Assembly (NCBI GenBank): GCA_037178675.1
Contig: JAYMGJ010000090.1
Span: forward strand, 1 to 64,000
Direction: 5' to 3'
DNA length: 64,000 bases
Origin: Scleroderma bovista
Taxonomy: Eukaryota; Basidiomycota; Agaricomycetes; Boletales; Sclerodermataceae
Shown piece by piece: positions 35,515 through 47,100 of the stretch. Under the pieces are notes generated by a model that was given only the letters and a program-made list of their open reading frames with translations, searched no databases and was not told the origin of the DNA. How positions within the stretch are numbered: the first letter of the stretch is position 1; every line of letters starts with the position of its first letter. The translations under genes were made by a program, and so were the position numbers.

Positions 35515-37850
35515 TGTCATGCACCAAACGTGTTTGGTACTGTGGACATGGAGAAAGTTAGCCAATGAAACTAATGCGAAGAACACACCCAAGATCTGTT
35601 GAAAGATTGTCCTGACTTGAGGGATACAGACAGCCCTCGCTATCCATATCACGCAAAGTCAAGACTATCCTTATGCGAAGAATGAATACAAGCTCGTTGT
35701 AGCCATCTATCACATGAGAATGACTATCCTGATGTGAGAGATGAATGCCAACGCGGACAGTCATCTATCGCACGAGAACCGCCAAGAAGCAGAAGAATCC
35801 AAGGATTGGTGATCATTTCAGTATGAGAGAGGAATGCAACCTACTGCAGTCCAACTCCCATACCAGAACAACCAAAGAAGCAGAAGAAATGATAGAGAAA
35901 CAAAGGAGAAAAGGAAGAATCATTTTTAGCGCCCAAATGTCAAATTTAGGCACCCAGTGCTGGCATTCCAATATTTTGAATAGCTCTGCCATTTTTGAAG
36001 CTATCAATTATGTGACTATACCATCATGGAGCCTAGACCGCAGTCTATCTGCCTGTCAAGTTTCAACGTAAATCCGTTCATTTCCCACGGAGATATTCCA
36101 CCCACAATCCAGACACCCACTTCATCACTCACTATGGAGTCCGCATTTTCTCTGGAACATTTCTCCGCTATTGCAGCAGACCTCAACTATGTCCTGCTCT
36201 TGGGACAGCCTCTCCCTGAGCTCCTGTGTACTGTCTGGTACATATCTTCCCAGCCTTCTCCCTCAGTCCCTCTCATTCTCGGTCAGCGCGTTCTCCTTGT
36301 CAGTCCTGCGTCGCGCACATACTTTGGTCATCTCAAGTCTATCGTTAGACTTGAAAATTCATACCTGGTCGTCTCTGTGTCTCCTGAGTCCTCTGCATAT
36401 GGTTCTTTCATCCCAGAGTCCTGTCACATCCATCTCCCTCTATCATTCATCTCGCTTCCCTGGACACGTCAAATCCACTATTTGTGATTCTCTTCCCTGC
36501 TATCCCACAACAAACACAAATGAAACAGTGCTCTAGAACCCTTCTTAGGAGTCCTAATAGAGTACAGAACCTTCCCCTTACTGCTCAAGGGAAGACTGCA
36601 CTTCGGGAGCACCAAATTTCGCGTTTTTGCTCTACAGAAGCTCAATCCAAGGGATTTGTGACACTCTGTAACCAGCTGTGACTCTACTTGTCATTCCAGG
36701 CCCCCTGACACTGCTCTTCTGGTCGGATCAATTCTTTTATTATCCCCCAGCCACTCCCATCAGTGGCACTGCTTCAGAAGCTCATCTCCAGATCTAAAGT
36801 TCAATCAATCACAGGTTGTGCTTCCCTTCTGTCTGAGTCACACAGAGTCACTCTGGCTCACTCTGACTCACTCTGCTGCGCATTATTCATCCCCTCTTGG
36901 CATTACTAATCCCCATTACTCCCCTTACCAATCACTTACCAATCATCCTTCAAATCATGCTTATCATGCTGCTTATCAATTCATGACTCATGCCCCTATG
37001 ATTCATATGCATTATGTCATCGCATATGCTCATTTAGCTTCGATCTACTCATCCCATGCTTTCCCCCCCTCTCTTTTGGGCCCCATGCAATGATTTTTCC
37101 ATATTCTTGGTTATACACCCCTTTTTACCTATGTTTTTGCTCTTTCCCTTGGCTCAGCAGCTTGTTCAGGCTCTCCCCATCGATGACTCAGCCTGATTAC
37201 ACTGCTTATCAATCGCTTACCAATTTCTTACCAATCTCTTACCAAGCACTTAGTCATTTGTGCTTACAGGGCCACAGCCCCTCCTGTATATAAACCAGCA
37301 GCCAAAGGCTGCAAGGAAGTGTCTGCTTCCCCCTCAATAAAGCGACCACATTCACTCTCCCTCACTGTCTATAAGCTCTATCTCTGTCTTTGGACTTGTA
37401 GGTCACCCAGTGCTGGCCTAAAGCTCCTATATTGCTGTTTATCAGATATATCTTGTATCTGATCATTTCTCTAGGCTGAAGCGCAGTCTAGCATCTCTGT
37501 CCACTCTATCCCATCACTGTCCATCACATTCTTGAAGCAGGAACTGTCCCCTTGCTTCCCTGTTGCTCCATCACTGCTGTTACACCCCTGTCATCAATCT
37601 ATCATCGCTCTTCTATCCCAGGACTCTTCCTAACCACTGTGGTAGGCTGAAGAGGAGTCAATACCATCCCCAGTCGCATTCCTTCCCCATCAGAAGCCCT
37701 TCCCTTCCCTCCTGCATCCTGCCTGAAGGCGTGCAGCACATCCCCCTGAGGAGATTAAATACCAGAAACGCAAAGGAAGACCACCACTCACATATTGCTG
37801 TCATTTGGTGTTGGTTGTTGGTTGTTCTGACCTCTTCCCTCACTTAGGTG
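35515..37850 (+). repeat. Long solo-LTR-like copy of the Gypsy1 LTR family
   Basis: Starts TGTCATGCACCAAAC and runs about 2.3 kb, aligning with the 3' LTR of Gypsy1 (50220-52861) over nearly its whole length with substitutions and indels. It has a TATATAAA box near 37289 and many CTTACCAATC-like repeats around 36930-37250. The right end is approximate. No target duplication was found, so a truncated copy is possible. It cuts into the 3' part of the minus-strand gene at 37907-38815. Confidence 0.7.
36134..36487 (+). CDS. ORF inside the LTR, conserved in both LTR copies
   Basis: 117 codons starting MESAFSLEHFSAIAADLNYV, with VLLLGQPLPELL, VLLVSPASRTYFGHLKSIV and CHIHLPLSFISLPW. The same frame is open in the other LTR copy (51324-51716) with no stop or indel. 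By hand, about 27 codons differ in amino acid and about 25 differ silently. Neutral drift would give more replacements than that, so the protein may be constrained. The family is unknown. The alternating hydrophobic pattern suggests a small beta-rich domain (inference). Confidence 0.45.
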   Translation: MESAFSLEHFSAIAADLNYVLLLGQPLPELLCTVWYISSQPSPSVPLILGQRVLLVSPASRTYFGHLKSIVRLENSYLVVSVSPESSAYGSFIPESCHIHLPLSFISLPWTRQIHYL

Positions 37851-37906
37851 CACATCGTGACCGTTCAGCCCAGTTCGGTCACTGAATAGTCTTGTCAGTG
37901 CCTGCC

Positions 37907-38815
37907 TCAACTAGATGCAGCAATATACTTACCTGGATCAGGTTCCCTGAGAGCGTTTGCCAGCTCGGTGATCGTCTCATCTTCAGCTAGGCGAAAGCAT
38001 ACCCGAGTCCCCAGTCCCGCAATCAACAAGAGAAGGTAAACTGTGCCCCCTCCTGCAAGTGCAGCATACTTGCAACCATCTGCATGCCACTCCAAAAAGG
38101 TACGCCTACCCAGGATCCTGGTTTCCGATTTGAGCGGTTCTATTTCTTGGTTGTAAACATCCATGACAGTAGGGTGGTTGTTTTCGAGACGTAGGCTGGT
38201 AGAGTAGTGATGCTTGATGTGAGTAACACCACTGAAGTATGACAACTTGTCCACGTACTTTTGGCATGCAGCAACCAACTGAATTTGGCTAACCATTATG
38301 AAGAAGTTCATTGAGACATTCTTGCTGTTGAGACTTCCACATTGAGCCAATAGTGAAGCCAGGGAGTAGGACCAGTGCTGGGTGCGAGCAGCAAGCGAGG
38401 TGCGAAGGTCTTGAGCCCAGCGGAAAGGCTTGTATAGATCTGAATGTTGGTTTGCTGCAGAAAGCATTGCTGCAAGAGAATAAACACTACTAAGGCCTTG
38501 GATATGAGCTTTTCCATGTTGTCGCCAGCTCACTTTGTCAGTTGTGGTCCTGGCGAGTCTTGACGCCTTCTGTCCACCATGCTGACAAGTCTTTGGAGTG
38601 CTGCAATCTGAAGTCAGCTCCTATCATTGGACCAGACGCAGAAAAACTTACATTGTCGAAGCTTCGGGAACGTTTGCATTAGCTTCTGGTATGGGAGAGG
38701 AAAGCGACGTTTCTGCAAAGTGTTTGAGGTGAGTTAGAGCCAAAGGTGAGTCATCATCCTGGAGGATGTGCAGCAAAGCTCCAAGCTCCCGTTGGGTGAA
38801 GCAATACACAGCCAT
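37907..38815 (-). pseudogene. Unknown gene truncated by the LTR copy
   Basis: It starts at 38815 (MAVYCFTQRELGALLHILQD). After an intron the second coding block has QHGKAHIQGLSSVYSLAAML, CQKYVDKLSYFSGVTHIKHH, RRTFLEWHADGCKYAALAGG and a hydrophobic run GTVYLLLLIAGLG. It ends at a splice donor-like GGTAAGTATATT near 37930, after which the LTR copy begins. I do not recognise the family. The block around FLEWHADGCKYAALAGGGT looks like a conserved core rather than random sequence. Confidence 0.45.
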
Positions 38816-38899
38816 TTGGGTCGGGGGTTAACAGGGTTATACTCAAACGCTCACCTTCCAAACACCCACCAATCCGATGATGGTCCCGTGACAAATCCT

Positions 38900-38961
38900 C
38901 AGTATGTCTGTGTGGGAATTCACTGCGGTATACCACAGTGAATTCCCACACAGACATACTG
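38900..38961. repeat. 62-bp near-perfect palindrome
   Basis: The left arm CAGTATGTCTGTGTGGGAAT (continuing TCACTG) is matched exactly by the right arm over 26 bp. The 10-bp centre CGGTATACCA is itself self-complementary except for its outermost pair. The whole can form a cruciform or hairpin. Confidence 0.9.
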
Positions 38962-39094
38962 ACATGTCATCTGCCTTGCTGCAATCGATTGGCACTGATC
39001 CTCACCCTCTGACCACGACCAGCACCCATTAGAACCTCTGCAAGAGCACTACAACTCACCTTGTTATGTGGAGAAGCTGCAGCAAGTAGACTTA

Positions 39095-39949
39095 CTATCA
39101 CCTACCAGATACTTGGCCTCCCGGATACTTGGCCAATTTCTAAAAACCAAACTATTTCCCTAGTAATAAATTTTCTGTACAGCCACAATTCATGATAAAT
39201 GCACTCTTAAACCCCACGAAGTTGAATGACATGAATCCATGAAGTATTCGTTGAGATAGAAAAAACTGCGTGACGACAAGTAGAAATCATGCTGTGATAG
39301 CCATGCCGAGTACAGCCGAAGCGGAGCATGAATTCAGCCCAAGGACACAACCACGACTCTCTTGAAGAACATCAAGGCACAAATGGCCGAAAATCCCGCT
39401 CTCGCTCTGAATCCTCAACTTTCCACACTGTTTGGAGAAGCCCGCCGTGTAGCAAACGCGCCACAGCCACTCCACTCCAGCCAATGCAGCACGACACTGA
39501 GTCAAACCCAGTAAGCTGGTCCGAGTCATGCAAGGCCATCAACTATTTATGCTCAACCTTTCGTTCCGAATGGTAGTGAGCAGCCACCCCAATTATTTTC
39601 ACAGGTGCCCGGTGCCCGGTGCCGCACATCGCTCACCCTCCTCCATATGTATCGCGAATGGCTCTACCCTCCCACCCACATACGTGCACAGCCTCCTTAT
39701 ATCTTTGCATCAACCCAATAGTCACTCATTCGATACTGCACATTGATATCTAGCATCGCATTACTTCTTACTGCAACACAATAATACAAATTGATTTATG
39801 TTTACTACCTGTGCCAAATAGAACACGAATTTGACCTCTATAGTGCACTGAGCGGACTTCAAAATTCTAGGATGTGACAATATGCTACTTTCTGTGACAT
39901 TTTGTGACGACCAAGTATCTGGGGAGGCCAAGTATCTGGTAGGCGATAG
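39095..39949. mobile_element. Non-autonomous Tc1/mariner-like element (about 855 bp)
   Basis: The ends are inverted: CTATCACCTACCAGATACTT at the left and the complement of CTATCGCCTACCAGATACTT at the right, extending through GGCCTCCC. TA flanks both sides (39093-39094 and 39950-39951). No transposase is seen inside. It shares its outermost bases with the MITE at 58459-58773. Confidence 0.8.
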
Positions 39950-40073
39950 TATACAATGCGCTCAGTATCAAGGGTGCGAGAACTTGCTAAACTTTCCAAG
40001 GTCATGACTTGTTTACCCATTGTTTACAGCAATTGCGCTGTGAAGATACTCTGGGTATAGGTCCTCTGGCTGT

Positions 40074-42900
40074 GTGTTGGCCATTTTCTTATTTCAATTC
40101 TTTCAATTGATTGTAAATTTTGGTATGCAGCTTGGCAGTCATCACATTCGCCCAAAGGACTTCTACTTTCGTGTGAATTGGGAGCGTCTCGTGAAGCAGG
40201 AGGTTTTCTTGAAGCAGGCAGACCTGGGTGAAACATATCTCGATACACTATTCAACTCTGCTACTCTCACTCAATTCTGGCCCAGGGCATCCATACAGCT
40301 TGGCACCCAGCACAAGGACAACACAACATTTTGGAACGGCCTCTTGGCCATGTTGACAGAGCTTGGATATTGGCAAACAACATCTGCTTCTTCAAAGTCC
40401 CAGACAACCGCTTCCTCTACATCTACTGACTCTTCCAGTATTCCCCCTGCATGCCATGGATCCTGGACAAACTGCCCTGATCTCAGGAAGACCGGTACTG
40501 AGGAAGTGTTCGCACATTTTCTCAATACGATCACACTCGCTGTTGAGAAATGCACTCATTCCCCAATCTCACGAAGCTGGACTGCGAAGTATAGCACATC
40601 ATGTGTGTTTGGACACAACGCTCAATGCAAACCCGATCTGGTACTTCTTGACGGCCATCCGACTCCAAAGGATAAATTGATATCAGGCAATTGGAGGATC
40701 GCCAGGGCTGTTGCTGAGTTGAAGTCCAGCTCCAAGAACACCTCCTGGAAGGAAATCGGAGAACAACTGGCTGGTGAGTACTTATGCTCAGTTGGACTCT
40801 GTAGGAACTAACTCTTTCCCTTAGGCAAAGCTACCATTATCTGGGGGACACAAGACAGTTGTGATGCCATCATTACTGTTGGTTTTGCAAGTGAAGGGTT
40901 CCAGGTTATAGTTTACGACCATGGGGGCATCTCCCTCTCCCCACAGTATTCGATCAACGACAATCCAATTCAATTTCTCAAATTAGTGGTAGGCCTGTCA
41001 TTTGGTGATGACACAGCCATAGGATATTCGCCATCCATCACCCCAGAATCTGGAACTCCACCCCGCTACATGTCCATGCAAGCACCTTTGAATGCGAATC
41101 CTGGAGCTGAAACTTTTAACATTGAAAATGTGCTTTACATCTTGGAATCAGGATTGGGCCACGGATCTACCCTTTGGCTCATCAGCTGGGGTGGAAGATA
41201 CTTCATAGCTAAGGATACTTGGCATGACCCTCACCACGCCTACACTGAGGGTGAGATTTTACAGCTGCTCGGTGATGACATCGACAGCATCCCAATATTC
41301 AAGAAAGAATGCATTGTTGGAGATATTGCAAGTTCCTCCACATCAGGACATCAGGCTGTAGCTGTTGGATTTGACAGAGCCAAGACCCTCCTGGAGGACA
41401 GACGATACAACAAATGAGTTCATCTTCGGCTTTGCACCAGCCCCCCTCGAAATGCAGATCCATCACAACCAGTGGCACGCCCCATTTATTACTTCACCAA
41501 CCGTGAAGAGCTGATCCAGGCCATCATTGACTGCATCATAGGTAAGTAATATTCTTTACTTTAAGAGCACGGTGAGCTAAATCATTGCAGTGCATCAGAC
41601 AGCCTTCGATCGTGGGGTGCTGCATCAAGATGTTACAATCATTAATATGCTCATCATCGTGACTCATTTAGTATCCAGGTTGCGAAGTGCAGGCCTTCTT
41701 AATGACTGGGGTTTTGCTCGTGTGGATGAAGAAAGGCTGTGAAAAGTTTCAGAACCCAAACCTCCTATGCCATGGCCCAATATGAAGCCCTTTCAAAGAG
41801 GCATGGAGGAAGATGAAACTCTCCACCGCATGGCAAGTCGTAAACCAGCTTGTAAACATCTACTGACAGTTGATTTCTTGCAGGGTTCCATGACTTTTAT
41901 GGCTCTGCACCTCATGTACAACGGACAGTGGTCCGGTCAGGCTTTGACCCCTCCACCACACTGTTTTCATCAAGTTCACCATGACCTCGAATCCTTTTTC
42001 TATGTCCTTGTCATCATTTGTGTGTTGTTTGAGGGTCCAGGACAGCATTGTTCCATGGAAGAGCTGGAAGGATCTACACTCAAGTCTTGGTGGATGCCTG
42101 GTAGCTACCGTGCTGCTGCTGACTTCAAAGCCAGTGCTTTTGCTAGCGGTCTACTGTCTTTCAAAAGGAACATCACTTCATACTTTACTCCCTATTTTCA
42201 GCCACTCATCACAGCAATCATGGACCTTTTCCACGCAATCTTTGACAACATGATCATTAATGATCCCATCGGGGGCCCTGCTACGTTCAACTTCGAGGTC
42301 ATTAATACCTGTCTGATCACCTACAAGGTGATGCTTGAGAAGATGCAGGCCATTTTACAGGCAGCAAGGGCAGCAGATCAAGCAGACCAAGACAACTTGA
42401 GCAATGATATCCCTACAACTCCCTTGGAAGCACAGCTACCCTCAAGTTCTGCAGACCACTTGGATTCTGCATCTGTCTCTGCAACGACCCCTTCATTTCC
42501 TCAATCCAGCACAGATCCTCTCTTGAATTCCTCCTTACGTACATTTGGCTCTACTAGTCTACTTCCCGACAGCCCAGAGCGCTACAATCTAAGGCTGGAG
42601 CTAGCGGAAGTCACCAACACTAAGCCTGGCTTGGTACTGCAGACAAGTGAGGACCTTGCCCAGTATACGCCTGTAATTCACCTCCCCATTGGCATTGGAT
42701 TCAAACTATTCACACCTTCTTCCGACATTCCTCCGCCAGTCTATCCGGATCTTATCCCACAAGATCCATCTGTTGAGGAAAGGCATTCTGAGTCAGGTCA
42801 AGTAATTAAGCGGGCTCAAACTTCAGGTTCTGGAAAGGGCAGGGGAGCAAGCTCAGGGAGATCCAAGAAAAGTGGTACATCAGGTAGGGTGAGAAGTTGA
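40074..42900 (+). pseudogene. FunK1-type (fungal-specific) protein kinase gene, decayed
   Basis: Segments in order: LGSHHIRPKDFYFRVNWERL; CKPDLVLLDGHPT and WRIARAVAELKSSS; after an intron ATIIWGTQDSCDAIITVGF; the kinase N-lobe GSTLWLISWGGRYFIAKDTW with Lys; catalytic loop VLHQDVTIINMLI; NDWGFARVDEERL in place of DFG; and GSMTFMALHLM with VHHDLESFFYVLVIICVLFE, the FunK1 C-lobe landmark. A Ser/Gly/Lys-rich tail ends at 42900. Defects: TGA at 41415-41417 (before VHLRLC) and 41740-41742 (before KVSEPKPP), both positions where Arg fits, and the HRD motif is HQD (CAA for CGA). All three are CpG-type changes. The N-terminus is uncertain. Confidence 0.8.
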
Positions 42901-43051
42901 CGAGCTTCAAAGAAACCAGATGCATCGCATGCAGGCACTATTTTGGCTTTCTCTGAGCTAGAGGCTCCTTGTTTGTTTTGATCACACACTCATAATATAT
43001 CATCTGCTTGGCTTTGTTGTACACAGATTCCTTCACATTCTCACCCCAGCA

Positions 43052-44145
43052 ATGTACTCCCTGCGACATACCTTGCAAGCATATTCCAACCAATACAATG
43101 ACCGCACTTGCCCTGCTTGCAGTAAAAGTTTGTTTAAGACAGCACAGGGGGTTCTGAAGCATCTCAGTCAAGCTGAAAGTTGTAAGTGGTACAAAAAGGG
43201 TAAACTCAGGGACCTGGGGGTTGAGGTCGAGGAGGTGGAGGACCAGCAACCAGCTTCAATCTTCACCTATGTTGACCCTGCCATAGGACCCGAACAACCC
43301 CCTAATGAAGTAGTTGATCAGTTCAATCATGAGCTTTTCGATCTTATTCCCACCCACCCCCCTTCTTCACCAGTTCTTTCAGTGCAACCAGATGTTGATG
43401 GGCCCATTGCTGGACCGTCTCAGATGCATCTAGACGACACAGAAACTACATTCACTGAAATCTATCCTGGTGCTGTATTGGTTCTCAGGGCAAGTGAGCC
43501 ATTGTACCAACGCTGGTGCAGGAAATTTGAGGGCGATGTGGAAATGGCGGAACTGGAACGAACCGGAACAGTGGACCCGACGTACCCTTTGCTTCTTCAG
43601 TGGATTGGGAGGTTGCTCGCTGGGCAATTGAGGAGGGTATTGGGCAGAACACACTGAACAGGTTGTTGGCAATCCCTGGAGTGTGTATCATTTTTGTTAT
43701 CAAGTTTTCAGCTGATCGACAGTTTGAGCCTAAGGTTGTTGAAAGCCTGGGATTATCCTATCACAACACTCACTCGATGCATCAAACCATTGACCATGTC
43801 CCAACACGTACCGAATGGTGAACAAACTACGTCACCTTCCCAGATAATCCCGACAACAAACATTTACTCCAATATTGTTGTCCTGTCAAACTCATTGAAT
43901 CACTTCTGGGCAATCCAACTTGGTCAGAAGAATTGGTATTTGTCCCCCAGGAAGAGTACTTTGATAGGCAACGATCCAGACACATATACAATGAGATGTG
44001 GACTGGAAAGTGGTGGTACTCAGTCCAATCCCTTCTTCCACAAGGGGCTACAGTTGCGCCGGTCATTATTGCTACAGATAAGATGCAACTTACTCAGTTC
44101 AGTGGAGGAAAGTCTGCCTATCCAATATATATAACTTTGGGCAAT
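43052..44145 (+). pseudogene. Plavaka3 transposase, N-terminal part, truncated by Gypsy1
   Basis: The start at 43052 leads to a zinc-finger region CPACSKSLFKTAQGVLKHLS, then an acidic/Pro-rich linker, PFASSVDWEVARWAIEEGIG, LGLSYHNTHSMHQTIDHVP, HLLQYCCPVKLIESLLGNP, RHIYNEMWTGKWWYSVQSLL, PQGATVAPVIIATDKMQLTQ and FSGGKSAYPIYITLGN. These are Plavaka blocks in order. Breaks: a 1-nt frameshift near 43585 and TGA at 43819-43821 (Arg fits). An intron at about 43679-43732 is inferred. At 44146 the sequence switches in frame to Gypsy gag. Confidence 0.85.
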
Positions 44146-47100
44146 ATTCTTTCCGATGAGAGATTTTATGAGCAAGATTTGAAGAACTTTGTGAAGGGTG
44201 CAATGTGTGCTCCCATCCTATCCCTCCATGACTTCAGAGCCTATAACAGAGACTTTATCCATATTGGAGGATGGTTAAGGAACAAGGGAAAGATCACCAA
44301 AGAAGACTACAACCACTACTTCTGGGCTGGACTACCCCTTTCCTTCCGTCTCAAAGTCGACTCTTGTCTTATCCTCAAAGACCCTGACTTGGATGTCTCT
44401 ATCCCCTACTCCTACTCCGATGTCTGCAAGGCTGCCGAAGAACTCCTTCATAGGGATCGCTTTGATGCTGAGTACTTGGAACGTCTTGGTGTTGAAGAGA
44501 AAGAGAATATTCCCCTTCCCCGCTCTGACCCCAGGTCTGATCCTGTTCGTCCGCTTTTGTCTCCTCTGGATGCTAGGACCACTCTGCAAGGATTGGATAA
44601 AGCTGGAACCACTGCTCAGAAGCAGGATGAGGTGGAGAATCTCATCAAGAAGATGTCCCAGATGACTCTCTCCGATCCCAACTATGCGCTTTACTACTAT
44701 CATGCCATCAAGCTGGACCCCGATGCCAGCAGAGTTATCTCCCCTCCTGCTCTTAATTCTCGATCATCTACTCCTGCCACCTCTGCTCCTACTCGTCCTG
44801 ATGCTGCTCCTCGTCCTCCTGCTCACCCTCCCATTACTTGCTATGGATGTGGTGTTGAGGGCCATGGTGTAAATGGTTGCGATAAGATCAATGATCTTGT
44901 TGCCAAAGGCTTACTTGCTAGGGATGATGCTCGTCGTGTCACTCTCCCTAATGGCCAGTATATCCCCAGGACTCAAGATGAGACTATCATGCAAGCCTAT
45001 GAGCGTCATGCTGCTGCTGCTAGACCTGCTAGCACTGTCCGCTTTGTTACTCATGCTGAAGAAGAAGAAGTCTTGGAGTCTGGAATCTGTGAACTGGAAG
45101 AAGAAGAGCCCCTGGTCACTGCTGTTGATCGTGCTCCTAGAGTTACTAAGGAGAAAAGGAAAGCTGCCTTTGAAGGTGTCATCATTCCCCCTCATGGTAA
45201 AGGCAAAGGAAAGGAGAATCAAGCCCCCACTTTCACACCAGTTCCTGCACCTAAGCCCATCCCATCAACTCCTGCTCCCATTCCCATGCCAGTTCCCATC
45301 GATGTTCATACTCATGTCTTTGATGGCTCAAATGATGATGCTATCATGCAAGATGACACTCTGCCTATCAGATCTTTGCACCCTGGTGTGGACTCTTCTG
45401 AGAAGAAGAAGCCTAAGCCCGCTACTGCGATGTCTTCACCTCTCTCCCAGAATACCAGTGCCAAGTCTATTGTGGATCACATTCTTGCTACCCCTCTCAC
45501 TTTGTCTGTTGGAGAAGCTATTGGCTCGTCGAAGGATGTTTCCCAGCATCTCCAGGATCTTATTAGGGTCAAGAGGCAGGCTCTCCCCTTCGTCAAGCAC
45601 GTCCAAGGAACTCCTCCTGCTGCTGCCTATATGTGTCTCACTTCTAGTCCCCTCATTACTATCAATCTCCACTGCAATGACCAACCAGTGAAGGCCGTCA
45701 TCGATTCAGGCTCTACTCTCAACGTCGTCAAAGCCAGTATTGCCAAGTCTGTCATCAAGATGCCTATTGATACCTCCCATTCTATGGTCATGAGAGATGC
45801 CAATGGTGGTACCTCCAAGCTCATTGGTCTCATTCAGAATGTCCCTCTCTTCTGTGGAGCTGCTCAGACCTGGACCAATCTCTTCGTCTCCCCTGATAAT
45901 GACTCTGGCTTTGATCTCCTCCTTGGTTGCCCCTGGGCCCATGGAAACTCGGTTAGCATTGTTGAAAAAGACTCTGGAACCTATATCATCTTTGGAGCTG
46001 ACTCCAACCATCCATTGGAGATGTGTGCTGTCGATGCGCATGCTGCTACTCACTCTGGAACTGGATTAATGGCTACTCTTGAGCCAGACAGCGAGATGGA
46101 AGAAGAATCTGCTGCTCCATATTCATCCCCCCATGATCCTGCGACTCTGGATGTTCTTTCAGATCATTTACTGGACCTTCCTGATGCTCCTGATGCCAAT
46201 CCCCCCTCATCTGAGACTGCTCTTCCTATACTGTTTTTGCCTCCTGGTTCTCCTATAATGCCACCTGGTCCAGTGCACTACGTCTCTCCAGCTCATATAT
46301 CCCCTCCACTCTCTCAGTCTTCGTCTCCCATGTCTTCCGTGGTCCGTGAGTATAATCCTCCATCTCCTGACCCCAATTTCTCTGCAAATGAAGCTCTTCA
46401 AAGGATTATTGAACAGATTGAGACTCCTGGAAACACTGCAGCTGCTGAAGAACACCCTGTTATCACTCGCATCTGTGCTAGGATTCATGAACAAGAGGGT
46501 CACTCCTTCCTTGACAGAATGTTATTGACTACTAGTCGATTGGTACCTCTCTCAGGCCTCAATCTTGAGACCTGCTACACTCTCCCTGCTCAAGAAGGTG
46601 TTGATGAATTTGGAACTCCTTACCAGAATTATCTCATCCTGCATACTCATATGGACATCATCAGTGAAGAGTCTATAACCAACCCTACTGGCAGAGTTGT
46701 GCAATTTGGGACTGCCTATACTTGATTCTATCCCCATCCCCCTTTCTTGACTATGAATCTAGATTTCCCTCTTGCCACCAGTGAAGCTCCCGATCCCCCT
46801 TCATCACCTCCTGCTGAACTGCCCACTTGCAATGGAACATCTTCTCCTTCAGTCCCTGATCCACTGTCATCGCATCCTACTTCTCCTGGATCTCCTCCTC
46901 CTGTTCCTACCAGTGCACCTGCCAACCAGTCTCCTACTCTCGATGAAGCTCTCTGTGTTGTTGCCAGGCATATTGAAGCTGTCGGTGACAATGCTGTTGA
47001 GCCACTTCACCCTGCTATTGCCTATCTCTGTGCCCAGATTCGTGAGGAAGAGAGACGCTCCATGCTGAACCTTTTGATGAAACTTAACTCTGATGGCTTC

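Noticed and set aside
44873..45691. Long Leu/Ser-rich plus-strand frame overlapping Gypsy1 gag-protease
   Set aside because: It is an alternate-frame reading of gag-protease with biased composition; the zinc knuckle and protease motifs are in the other frame.
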